Source of the DNA: Taenia hydatigena
Taxonomy: Eukaryota > Platyhelminthes > Cestoda > Cyclophyllidea > Taeniidae
Direction: 5' to 3'
Assembly: GCA_036345935.2 (NCBI GenBank)
Contig: JADWOT020000006.1
Span: 5,397,543-5,461,542, forward strand
Length of the DNA stretch: 64,000 nucleotides
Shown here: piece by piece, positions 24,936 to 35,480 of the stretch
Layout of the letters: each line of letters begins with the position of its first letter
Numbering within the stretch: the first letter of the stretch is position 1
Made by a program: the position numbers and the translations under genes
The notes under the pieces: model-generated
What the model saw: only the letters and a program-made list of their open reading frames with translations
Told to the model about the DNA's origin: nothing
Database searches by the model: none

Positions 24936-27900
24936 CTACTGTGAGAGCTTGATCGTGGGCTTGTTATCTGTCGTTGGCTCGTCTTTGTCCTTTTTGGTGT
25001 TTGAGACCTGGCCTTCCTCTTTTTTCCCGTCCTTGCCCTCATCAGAAGCGAATGGCGAAATCTCGTTATCAGGATGGGAGAGAATGGTCCAGGGGAAACG
25101 CTCCAACTTTGTTGTATGCTTGGATCTGTAATGCAGTAAAGGTAGTTCATCTACATTATTTGTTAGTTAGCTATTAAACAGCTAGGTAATGTTTTCCCCA
25201 CCGTAGGACAATCTTTGGAATGAAAACACCGCCTTCGTTCTCCACAATGGGTATTTCAACGCCAAGATTTTGGCACACGCGAGTGAGTACACGATCAATT
25301 TCGCCTCGTAGGCAGATGTCGGCTCGTGCATCAAACTTCGTGGGCTGAAGATTGACTATCACCACCTTAGGCAGGGAGGTTTCAGTCGAGGTGGAGGGTT
25401 TGGGTTGGTAAGGAGGGGAGTCACTACGAGATGACTTCACGTTGTGATCCTCTGGATGCTTCCGTTTGCGCGAAGACGAGGTAGTGGTTGCACCTTGTTT
25501 TGAGGTGAAGGGAAGATCAGCTGCGGGGCATATTTGAAGCGATGTTCCCATACAGAGCTGTAAGGTGGCTTTCCTGGGAGGTGTAAGAAGGAAGGTTGGC
25601 TGATGGACACGTTTCTGACCCGAGCCTTTAGTACGGTTAAGAGGATACTCTTAAAGGTGAATTATTATGACAAATTGTTTGACTTACTTTCAGCACATAC
25701 AAAGGAGGTTAGATGCAGCTAAGTTTGTTAGCGCAGATGGTAAAAAGTTCGGTATTGGGAAAAGCAGCGGTTAAGCATGTGGGTGAGTAAACACACACCC
25801 AAATCCATGGAGAGTAATTAAAGGCGCAATGCACCTTTCATTATTAATGCTAGATTGGCTAATGTTCGAATTAATACATGATGGCACTGCGGTTTGCAGT
25901 ACAGAAAGTGTGTTAACGCGAGAAGCGAAAATGCCAGAAGCGTAAGACATTCGAATTCATGTTCCACGCTAACTCTGCTTCCCAGAAGTAACGTATCACA
26001 CTTTAAACGGATTCGCTCATAATATACAACCAGGCGGAGAGGTGAAACGACTTCCCTATTATAAAAAGAGTAAAACAGTCACTGGTAATGAGGGCAAAGT
26101 TCTACGTTTTGGGTAGGAAAATAGATCTACGTAGCACACCTCAAAGGAGGTATTCAAGTCAGCATTAGCAACACAACAGCTAAGAAACAGAGACAGGGAG
26201 CACACCTTGGTGTTTTCCGTCCACCACTAGCCGCTGTTGCGGCGGACTTGCCTCTCACGGCATGGCGAGTCCACTTGAAGCGTTTGGAAAGGGATTGCGG
26301 AGGGGCTAGGTAAATTGAGCTGAGCATTTCATTTCCTTTGGGGAGTGAGGCACCTGAAGCGAGGTACCACTCTAAGAACTCGTCTATTTGAGAATTGGTA
26401 ATGTGGGAATTCGTAGTTAGGAGGGTTTCAAAGGAGGCCAGAAAACTAAATAGAGTGAGTACGAAGAAGATTGTATGTATGCGTTTGTGCATGTAAATCC
26501 AAATGGTTCAGGGAAATTACTAACTCAAATAAATGTCAGCCTGCAATGGCGAATCTATCTATGCCGAAGCCGTCTTCCTAGAATAAGTATATGACTGAAA
26601 TGGTAACGAAGCGCGGAAAAATAAATGCATCACCAACTGTTTAAAAATTGCCAGTTTCTTTAATAGTTTGGATCTTCCTCGTAAGCCATATTATTCTTAT
26701 TTGATGATAATGCCACCAACTGATTTTCCTTCAACAAGTAACACTTTCCCAACATCTCTAACTGTTAAGGTCCTAAGTCTAGAGAAGCTAGCGTCCAAAT
26801 GGGAACGAAAGAGAGGATACAAACCTTGGATCATCAGTCGAATGAGTGAGTGAGTTCTCGTGTTTGGTGCGGTGTGCACAGTGCATTCGGGGAGCTCCCA
26901 AGGCTGTTGAACGGAAGGGAAGGAGGACTGAGGGGAAGATGTGAGGAGAGACGCCTAGGGAGAGGTGAAGTTGCGCGTTTCTACAGCGATAGGGGAGCAG
27001 GAGGGAAAGAACATAAATCACTGCAACAGAACAAAAGCCTAGACAACGCAACGCGTAAGCGAATAGAGCTAGGTGAATAGTAAGTGACCAAGGCCCATAC
27101 GAACTGAATTGAACATCAAAAACATTGCATAATCACTTGTGCCGCACATGGCAGAATTTCAATGACCTGAGATCTACAGTTCGGAAATAAAAGAACGTAG
27201 AAAAGCCAGTTGTGGTTTTCTAGGATAGTGCAACGCGAAGCATTAAATAAACCGGTTTATTCATCAGAAATAACCAGCGCATGACAGCACCAATTCGCGT
27301 CCGAAATGGATCAAAGGCAGAAAAGGCAAATTATGCAGAGAGAAGGCCAAAACCAATGTATACGTTGGACAAGATATGGACATACTGACCCGTTTCGTAA
27401 CCCACGCAAAGCAGACTGGAACATAGCCGTACAGTGTAAAATAAAATAGGGGTAGTGCACCTGAACAGGCAGGAGCACTGATCACAAAGAAAATGCACTT
27501 CAAAACAAGGAAGTAATGGGATGGATTAGAAAGTGGAAAGAAGTTACGCGAGCTTTCACATATGCCTATGTAAGAACTTCAAAGCAAAAGTGGACCCCAA
27601 TCTGCGCATTAATGCTAGAAAAGTAGAATCTCATTTGCATTCCTCAATTACTCACAACACAAAATAAGGCCGAATAAAACGAAACACCCAGGGAACCTAA
27701 TCGCGTTTCGATTCGAATCAGTTATAACTGAGTTTCAGGTGGATGCTTTGGACACCTCACCCAGCAAAAAACAACTTCAAGTTCTTAGTAGGGAGGCGAT
27801 ATCAGAAGGATAGGAGCTGTGTTGAAATTTAGCAAGAACTGATATTATCCTCCCATAATGGGGCATATTTCAATGCAATTAAGACGATTTATCAATGGCG

Positions 27901-29445
27901 TTAAGATAATACTTCAAAATGTTTGGGAATATTTGGCACGCACTTCTGATCAGCCTATCCATTGGGTCAAATATGAATGACGTTTTGGTTGCCAGAAGGA
28001 ATGTATGCTACTCCAAAAGGGCAATCAAATACCATGATAATACAAGCTTGAATACGGGCAGAAGAGGCTTTAAAATGCGCTACAGTGACTCGAAAGGAGG
28101 GTGCTAAATTGATTCCGAGAACTATGCCCGTTATGCAGATGTAAGGAGGTTTAAACAAAATGATGCGCAAGCGCTCCATCACCCTTAACACAAAGCTTCA
28201 GATTCGTTTTAACACGCTCGCTACAAGTGTCACGGGCATTTGGCATGTAGTTTTTGCCAGTTTACGATAACTTGTGCCAAATTGTGCACCGCAAATGGGT
28301 TAGTGGAGCTCAGGACCTAACACCGATCAGGGGTTTTCTTAATCTGAGAACGAGTACACGCCTTTTAGAGCTTTCAAAGCAGTATAACATATCTTTTGCG
28401 AGCTGCGTTTATCCATCTGCGTCTGAGGCTTGTAGCAGAGGTATTAAAGAAGCCTACCCAACAAAGTGCCATATTGACTACCTCATCAAAAGCTATTTCA
28501 GAAATAAGCGCAAAGTTGCCATCTTATCGATCGATCCGACCTGTTAACCTACTTATGAAGCTATATTTGAATGAGCAGATAGATTCAGTAAAGATGCAAC
28601 TAATATATTTTCCTACCGAAAATTCTGCTTTGAATTAAGAAAGAGAATAAATCGTTTGCAATGCCATTTGATTCGGAGGTTTACCAGTTCCGAATTAAAG
28701 AATGAAGCTTTAGCTCAGAAACGAAATAAGGAAGAAACTAGCTGACTCACCGAGCCTCTTTAACGGCGATTCCATAGTCCGGTTCTGGTAATTCATCCTC
28801 CCAATCGAGCACAGAGTCCCTCAATTTCCCCCTAAAAAAATTAAAATCAAATCCAAGCATGATATGGACACTCACCCACATGGCCGGACACGCGTCTTCA
28901 TTTTCGTGCATCTCGCTCCAGTTGGTTTGAGACCAAATGTGGGTACCATTTTTGTGGAGCGAATATAAACAGTTCCACAAGAGGTGCACCTCTCCATAAA
29001 CACATCGCCATGAAGAATGGACAAACGGTTTCGGGGAAAACCTGAGCGTAGGTGCAATCCGTCGATATTCTGCGTAATTACAAAGTTTATGTATCCGGCT
29101 CTTTCCAGTGCCACAAGAGCCATGTGCCCAACAGAGGGTCGAGCCTCTGTGAACGATTTGCTGAAAGCTGGTTTTCTACCCTTTTTTTCAAGGGTCCAGA
29201 CACCTTAATGGGAAGAGTAACCGATGAGACGAAAGAATACCATTGGGTCCCCGAAAATCAGGAATTCCCGCGGATGTACTCAGGCCAGCACCAGTGTGGA
29301 CAACAGTGTACGATGAATGACGCAAAAGATCGGTTAGAACGGATACCTTTTGTTCGAAAATGTAGTCGGGATCACGGACTTCAGGAATTCCACAAACACC
29401 CTTATTTTCGTACTCTGAGAGTGCTGATGCATAATCCAGTGACAT
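24936..29445 (-). CDS. SIRT6: NAD-dependent protein deacylase sirtuin 6
   Basis: Five minus-strand exons: 29445-29241, 29203-28876, 28831-28751, 25573-25202 and 25125-24936 (TAG). Phases agree throughout, giving 391 residues (human SIRT6 has 355). SIRT6 is a chromatin-bound class IV sirtuin that removes acyl groups from histone H3. The N-terminus [16 protein letters not shown] aligns with the family start. HTGAG (residues 50-54) and GIPDFRGP form the NAD pocket, TQNIDGLH is the core motif and His133 in ILHG is the catalytic base. Cys141, Cys144, Cys167 and Cys177 are the four zinc ligands. [10 protein letters not shown] and [11 protein letters not shown] are further family signatures. A Ser/Lys-rich insert of about 35 residues precedes the last signature. 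Intron 1 is only 37 bases; the third is 3.2 kb. The last exon codes a charged, probably disordered tail, its join to exon 4 (donor GTGGGG) being the least certain. An ATTAAA-type signal lies about 110 bases past the stop. Confidence 0.95.
25574..28750 (-). other. Long intron of SIRT6
   Basis: A 3177-base intron between exons 3 and 4 of SIRT6. Apart from the signal-peptide ORF at 26154-26492, listed separately, I recognise nothing coding or repetitive inside it. Confidence 0.75.
26154..26492 (-). CDS. Unidentified small ORF with apparent signal peptide, inside a SIRT6 intron
   Basis: A 112-codon ATG-to-stop frame on the same strand as SIRT6. The first 20 or so residues (MHKR, then [14 protein letters not shown]) look like a signal peptide. 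A short acidic/amphipathic stretch, [12 protein letters not shown], follows. Further on, the dibasic KR in [16 protein letters not shown] looks like a prohormone cleavage site, with RGK as a possible amidation-type end. A good splice donor (GTGAGA at 26258) lies just after the codons for RHA, so the true protein may stop short of, or differ from, the C-terminal part of this frame, which ends in a second hydrophobic run. I do not recognise the family. It could be a neuropeptide or other secreted peptide precursor, or a chance frame. Confidence 0.35.
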   Translation of the reverse strand: MHKRIHTIFFVLTLFSFLASFETLLTTNSHITNSQIDEFLEWYLASGASLPKGNEMLSSIYLAPPQSLSKRFKWTRHAVRGKSAATAASGGRKTPRCAPCLCFLAVVLLMLT

Positions 29446-30722
29446 ACCGCTAAAATATTTGCCTTAAAACTAGGTCGAAAGAAAAAAAAACGAGTATAAA
29501 CGACAATGAACACTCAAAATACAAAAAGGTAGCACGCCAAAACTGTGACATTAAAATGGGAAGCCAGAGTTTAAGAAACGAATTACCTTAAGCGTGAACA
29601 AAAGGTGTGACGAATACTACGATTCAAATGGTCTTGGGTGGATTGTTACAGAACTCCCTACTACTCTTCACATAGAGGTAATATAAGCGTATCTATGGGG
29701 TGGAGTCAACACAAAGGTCACTTGCGGAAATCCCTCAAAATTTATGGAGTATAGACAACACTTTACTTAACTATGAGATATACCGCTAAAGATCAAAGAT
29801 GCAACGACAAAGAAAAGCCGATGAACGAGGCAGAACAGAGCAAGATCGATCCGTGATAACGACCAATTAAATTAACACAGAATGATGATCCGACGAAATT
29901 CAGCTGCATGATACTATCGTGTCAGGTTTTGTAAATACGTGGACTCGAACGCTTGTTTCAACAGCTTTATTCGCCAAATTGTAGGAAATAAAACATTATA
30001 GGACGATACGTAACGGCAGAAAGCAACCTAGAGTTAGTAAGACAACTTTTGGTCGCGCCAAAAGAGGATTGCGCTTTATTGGTCTCCCGAACTGGTACAT
30101 TGGAGAATACCATGATAATTACCTTTTAGGGTCCAGAATCCTTTCCCCCAGCCAGTTCTTCTGGTGACGTAGAAATCAGGCTGTTAATGACAAAAGTTGC
30201 GCTATCAACCAATCACAGATGTAGCCTGGCCTTTACATCCAATTCTTTACAAGAGGACAAACGACTTGTATACTCATTCGCCACCGATGGTTGCTTCCCT
30301 GAGTTGCTGTGGTCCCTCCGTTCACGAGACTTTCATGGAGGATCCTTAGAATCTGGGGTGTTATATGAAGGATAGTGGAGACAAGACCTATAATTACAAT
30401 GTATTATTCGGCTGTGGGCGATTCTTAAAGTCATCATCCTTTTTCCTTTTATTGCCTACCAGTGTATACGTTTGTGTAACGAACTTATGTGCAAATTGTG
30501 CCTTCTTAACTGCCTCCTTTCTTACTGTTTCTTGACAAACCGCCGAGTTAGTTGCCTAGTGGCTGTTTTGGCGGACATTCTCGCGCCTTTCTGCTCTGTT
30601 TGATCCGGTTTTTTTTTAGCTCCTTTTGTGAGCACTACATTTCAAGGGAGTATCGTTCATTCCTAAGTACCTTACTTTCTCGAACCATTTTTTGTAACCA
30701 TTAGCGATCCAGTCCTTCGGAA

Positions 30723-32210
30723 ATGTCGGTGGCAAACATCGCAATGGACTTGATCAAGAGCGTTAAACGCAGCGCGTCGCACCGGCTTGCACCGTACGAG
30801 GATGAAAAGGTTCGCCGTTGTATTGAAGAGATGCGAAAGATGTATGAGGAGAATCGTCAGGATGTACTAGGCCTTCGACTACCCTCCCAGAGCTCCAGCT
30901 CCGCGGACGATAGCGCCACTGTGGGGAATAGGGACGACGTCGTGCAGACCGTCGTCATCCGACACGCCATAATGGAACGCGTGAAAAGATGCCTTCTGGC
31001 CTACCATCATGCTCGTCTCATGCAAATTAAGGAGATTCGTTGGCAGTACGGTGCTGGAATACCCAAAGGTGGACGGATGCACTCATTTTGCCTTGTGTTA
31101 TTTTCACCTTATTGTAGCTACACAGTTATATTAGGCGATGTTAGTCGATCTAAATTAATTATTGAAGTATCTCTGCAAATTTAAGTCAGTGCTTTCTGGT
31201 CATAGCAATCAAAGTGCTCCCTTGGTTGCCCAATATTTGTTCTGGTTACACACTGTTCTGTTTTTTTTTTAGTGGTTCATTGCGATCTCGTAGGTTTATC
31301 TTTTGTACCAACAGATGTGCCGTTAATTGGTCTGGTCTAAGCTTCTAAATTGTCATCAATACGTATGGCACGATGTATCCTGTTTTACTACTGTGCCTGC
31401 ACCGTGAAAATAAATTAGCTTCATGGCATTGCCATGCTCAAAGCTACCTTGTGTGTGCAAAAGCATGCATGTATGGTCAGTGTTGATCTATACTATACTT
31501 AACCACGACTACGCAGCCCTTTGCTTCTGTCGTCGGCATGGGGTGACAAAACGATTCAGTCAGAGACGACTCCTGTGCAAATGACGACTACTGCCGTGGA
31601 AGCAGTGAACACGGTCATCTACAGACGCTTGAAAATTGAAATTTGTCACCGCGCACCGAGTACTGTAACAGCCTTCTGGATGACTGGGTCCTACTGATTA
31701 AGCTTTCTAGGTGTCGCTTATTCGTTGGGTCATGTATATAAACCTGGCGGCCGGAGATTATGCTAAGAAGTAAAAGCAGTTCGTACTCGTAGGGCTTTCT
31801 CCGTCCGTTTAGAGACTAAAGTTCTGGCTTGACTCGAGCCTTCCTAGTACTATCCAATTTATGCTTCATAATGAGTCCACACTTCTAACGAGTCTTCAAA
31901 TTTTCCAGAAATTCGTCAGAATATGTCACACCATGAGCTGAAGTGGTTCAGCAACTACTGCACCGCCCTGGCCTCATTCATGCAGACGGACGCTGACGAA
32001 ATGGGTGGTAGTGGTGGACTGGATCTCACTCAGTCGCTCAAACCTCCCAAGTCTCTTTTGTTGGAGGTGCGCTGCCTCAAAGACTACGGGGAGTTCGAGA
32101 CGGAGTGTGGGAAAGTCATCAATCTCACCAAGGGCAGTCAGCATCTAATGTTCCGCAATGACTGTGAGAATCTCATTCTGCAGGGTGTCTTGCAACATAT
32201 CATCGATTGA
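30723..32210 (+). CDS. GINS1: DNA replication complex GINS protein PSF1
   Basis: Two exons, 30723-31068 and 31909-32210 (TGA), give 215 residues (human 196). PSF1 is a subunit of the GINS tetramer, which joins Cdc45 and MCM2-7 in the replicative helicase. The A-domain has AMDLIKSVKR, then EEMRKMYEENRQDV and RCLLAYHHARLMQIKEIRWQYG. The intron falls right after WQYGAGIPK (donor GTGGAC, acceptor TTTCCAG), and exon 2 continues EIRQNMSHHELKWFSNYC, matching the family. The C-terminal B-domain has DLTQSLKPPKSL, then EVRCLKDYGEFE and ILQGVLQHIID, the usual end. A Ser-rich insert of about 15 residues lies in the A-domain (near residue 55). Reading through the donor would give an unrelated tail, so the spliced form is preferred. 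Its start is 1277 bases from that of SIRT6, head to head. Confidence 0.96.
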
Positions 32211-32334
32211 TTGTGTCCTATTTTGTACGATTTGTTATTTTTATAAGTACACCTTTAGCGATGTTTTTTTAATGGGTAGAGATTATTAGACGTTTGGCTA
32301 ATGTTTGGTGATTGGCATGGCATGAGTGATCTTA

Positions 32335-32360
32335 GAATTCCGATCGTACGATCGGCATTC
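32335..32360. repeat. 26-base near-perfect palindrome
   Basis: The core CCGATCGTACGATCGG (32340-32355) is a perfect 16-base palindrome, and the arms GAAT and ATTC extend the symmetry with one mismatched pair. It lies about 125 bases past the GINS1 stop codon. Confidence 0.9.
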
Positions 32361-32829
32361 ATGTGTCACTTTGTGCTGCTCCCTACTTTATGACCAATAT
32401 TGGGGGTCGCTATTGTGGACAGTGAAAAATTAGAGTGGTTCTTTTGCGGCCCTTTGGATGCGCTCGGAAATGCTTCTGCATTTCTACCAACGTTAGACGA
32501 CAGTGGGGTGTCTGTCACCCCTGTAAGCATTCGAGGTGACGTTTGCCTTATGTAGCGGTTTCTTGCCTGGGAATGTTGCATGTTTGTTGAGGTTTATTGA
32601 AGTTAAATCCGACTAGTCACTAAATTCGATGAAAATAGTTTTATCTAGGGAGAGGCACCACCAGTTTGGTTTTCTAATGAAGGTATAGGGGTTGCACCAG
32701 TAGAAAGTAGTTCGCATTGTCCTGAGTAGTTTATCAAGTTCCTGGGAGCCATTGCGTTACGTTGGTTGATTGTTTAGCTCTTGATGTCGGCGGGAGGGTT
32801 ATTTCGGTGCTTCGCCATTGTACATTTTC

Positions 32830-33135
32830 CAAGCGGGCTGGCCTCCATGGCGGCCGGTGGATTCAGCTCCATCCGTATATTGGTCGCATATAACCTACTT
32901 TAATACTGTGTCCGTTTTTGGTTTCATGAAACCTTTAGGGTGCTACATTGGTGGCAATTGGAAGTGTACTCGATTCAAAAGGCAGGCTATCCTTCTTTCC
33001 ACAACTGGATGATAAACCTTGTCGGAGCAGCAGAATTGCATGTGCTGCGAATGGGAGAATCAGTTGCGAACTGTAGTGCGGGCGCTGATAATTATGTCTA
33101 TCCTTGGCAGCTATCCCAGTCCTGCGCTTTGCAGG
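32830..33135 (+). mobile_element. Diverged relative of the TRIM element (LTR end plus start of internal region)
   Basis: GGGTGCTACATTGGTGGCAA at about 32938 repeats the LTR-end plus primer-site junction of the young elements. Downstream, GTACTCGATTC and GCATGTGCTGCGAATGGG correspond in order to GGACCCGACTC and GCATGTGCTACGGATGGG of the full-length copies. Upstream, GCGGGCTGGCC matches part of the LTR. The identity is clearly lower than among the other copies, and the 3' half was not found. Confidence 0.6.
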
Positions 33136-33737
33136 AAAGCCATAACCAACTGAAGCAATCTTAGCAGTGCTCCACCTTAAATGGCTCGCAACAGAATTGC
33201 TTGGGAATCTGCGTGAATAAGGTAATGAGGTGAACACACGCACTTTTCTATTAGCAGACCAAACCTAAATAGGTACAGCCAAGCAGCGCCAAAATGCGAA
33301 AAAAGAAGCAGGAAGGAATAAGCGCGAGTCCTTATCCCCATGATATTACGTTTAATGTTGCCCATTGTTAAATGACCCTGCTTATAGGCCAGTGTTTCTA
33401 CGATTTACATCTGGCAAGGGTAACGACCAGCACATCCCCTCTTAGCCCAAAACAGTTCCCAAACAAGATAAAACTCCGCAGTTTAGTAAAATTGATCAAG
33501 GAGATCGGCGACGCTGTGGTTGAGCATCCCCTAGCATGCATGAAAATTTGATTGGCTTGTAGGTGTTTGCAGCATCGATTGGGATGCGGAAAGTTGACCT
33601 AAGAAAGCGCTGAAGGCGGTGGCTAAAAGGAGGGGAGGATTATATAATACATAGCTGTTGGTTTAGCACAAGGCTTTGGTATGGAGACCACTTCAGTTCT
33701 CGACAGTTGTACCTTCCCCGAGTAAGCTGACTTCCTG

Positions 33738-33933
33738 TGCAGCGTCCCGAGGCTCCCTCAAAGGCAAAAGAAGGCAGAATGCCAGGGTAGAATATATATA
33801 TATATATTTATTCAACGGACAGAGGGAATTAGGCTGCTGGCATGGCCCAGAGGCCAGCCCACGCAGCTAGGGCAGTACGGCCACCTCTGTCACCTTGACC
33901 AAAACCGGTAGTTCCAAAAAACAAAGTACTACA
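33738..33933 (-). repeat. Solo LTR of the TRIM family
   Basis: A 196-base LTR with TGCAGCGTCCCGAGG at one end and AAAGTACTACA at the other. The AT-rich TATA-like tract is expanded to a run of AT dinucleotides (about 33792-33808). No internal region is attached. Confidence 0.8.
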
Positions 33934-34097
33934 TCCGGTGCACACTAACATGCCCGCGCCTTGATGTGTGTCGATGATACACATCCTACGCATTCACAAA
34001 AGGCAAGCCGCATTAAGCCAACCGGAGTTTTTGAAGTCTATCTTAATAATAGGTTTACATAACAAATTAATATATTCCATTGATATATATTAATCAA

Positions 34098-34974
34098 TGT
34101 ATAATACTTTGTTTGTTTGAACTACCGATTTCGGCCAGGGTCACAGAAGTGGCCATCTTGCCCTAGCTGTGTAGGCTGGTCTCCCTCCGCCCGTTGAATA
34201 TATGCGCTCTACCCTGACATTCTGCCTTCTTTAGCCTTCGATAGAATCTCGGGACGCTACATTGGTGGCGACGGAAAGCGGACCCGACTCTATATGGTTT
34301 CCATCCCTATCTCTACCGCCTGTGGCATGTTGCAGCGGTGCGAAAGAAGTGCATGTGCTACGGATGGGCCACAAACGACGTCCGCCTCCGGCATCTACCC
34401 CATCTCCGTGTTCTTCAAGAAAGCTATTAACAACTGAATCGACACTAGCCATGGACCACCTGGAAAGTTTCGTTCCGAAGATTACCCCTAATATACTTGC
34501 TTAAGGAGATCGGCGTGCTAGCGCCTCCCTACAGACATACTGATGGTCGGCAGAACCACTTATTCTGAACATCTGTTCCCAAGCCAAACGAAACTGGAAG
34601 TGCAATGCACTGCCAAGAGGGATGACTGACGTTGGCGTGAAGCACCGCCTCAATCTCGTCGAATGTCGGCGACTGGCATGGTTAGCTCTAGGGTGCTTCT
34701 TGCAGCACTGACCGCGTTGTGATGGCTGACGCGGTAGGTGTACCAAGGGGCGCGTCGGGGACGACGCTCGAAAGAGGAGCGGTGCAATGTAGCACTTTGT
34801 TTGTTTGCACTACCGGTTTTTGGTCAGGGTCACAGGGTTTGCCATCTTGCCCGAGCTGCGTAGGCTGGCCGGTAGGCCATGCCAGCAGCTTATTTCCCTC
34901 TGTCCGTTGAATATATATTTTCCATCCTAGTATTCTGCCTTCTCTTGCCTTTGAGAGAGCCTCGGGACGCTGCA
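34098..34974 (+). mobile_element. Full-length TRIM-like LTR element, plus orientation
   Basis: The 5' LTR spans about 34098-34261. It begins TGTATAATACTTTG, carries a deletion in the middle and ends GGGACGCTACA. The putative primer-binding site TTGGTGGCGACGGAAAG starts at 34262. A purine-rich AAAGAGGAGCGG tract precedes the intact 187-base 3' LTR (34788-34974), which begins TGTAGCACTTTG and ends GACGCTGCA. A TATA-like ATATATAT sits at about 34911 in the 3' LTR. The internal region is about 0.5 kb and cannot encode gag-pol. The first recognised exon of the downstream PGAM-like gene starts 507 bases further on, in the same orientation. Confidence 0.85.
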
Positions 34975-35480
34975 CAATGTGTTTTAATAGTGCTTAGTTT
35001 ACTAACATTTAGCATATTGACGGAAGAGACTTCAAAGTTCTGGGTTCGTCTAGCGCAGCGCATCCTCTTTTCGTGCCTGAATATTGGCGGTGCTATCGAC
35101 TACTCATCAAGGCTTGGATCCAAAATTAGTAACAAATTTGGTTCAAAATTTCATCTTCACTAAATTAACTACCTGTTAACTGCAAATACACTTTCCTGCG
35201 ACTAAACCACCACATTTATACGCCCAATATCATGACAATCAAACTTCCGCTCCTATAACTTTTGCCTATCAAGTATGGTTTTCTTCGCATTCTTACGGGT
35301 AGTTTCAAATAAACATTTAGTCCCCTTTCTTTGAGCTCTCGAATTCCTCTGATAACCTTAACAGATTATGTAGTCCAATTAAATTATAGCCTTGGGTGAC
35401 AACGGCAGGTGTTATCGCTCCTCTTATTAAAAATTAAAAATGTGTAAATATTTTGCTCCTTACACTTATCATTTTCACAG

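Noticed and set aside
29052..29453. 133-codon plus-strand frame across SIRT6 exons 1 and 2
   Set aside because: It is antisense to a clearly recognised gene, runs through its intron and has no known relative.
34090..34985. Target-site duplication around the full-length plus-strand TRIM
   Set aside because: The flanks (ATCAA on the left, CAATG on the right) do not give a convincing 4-6 base match.
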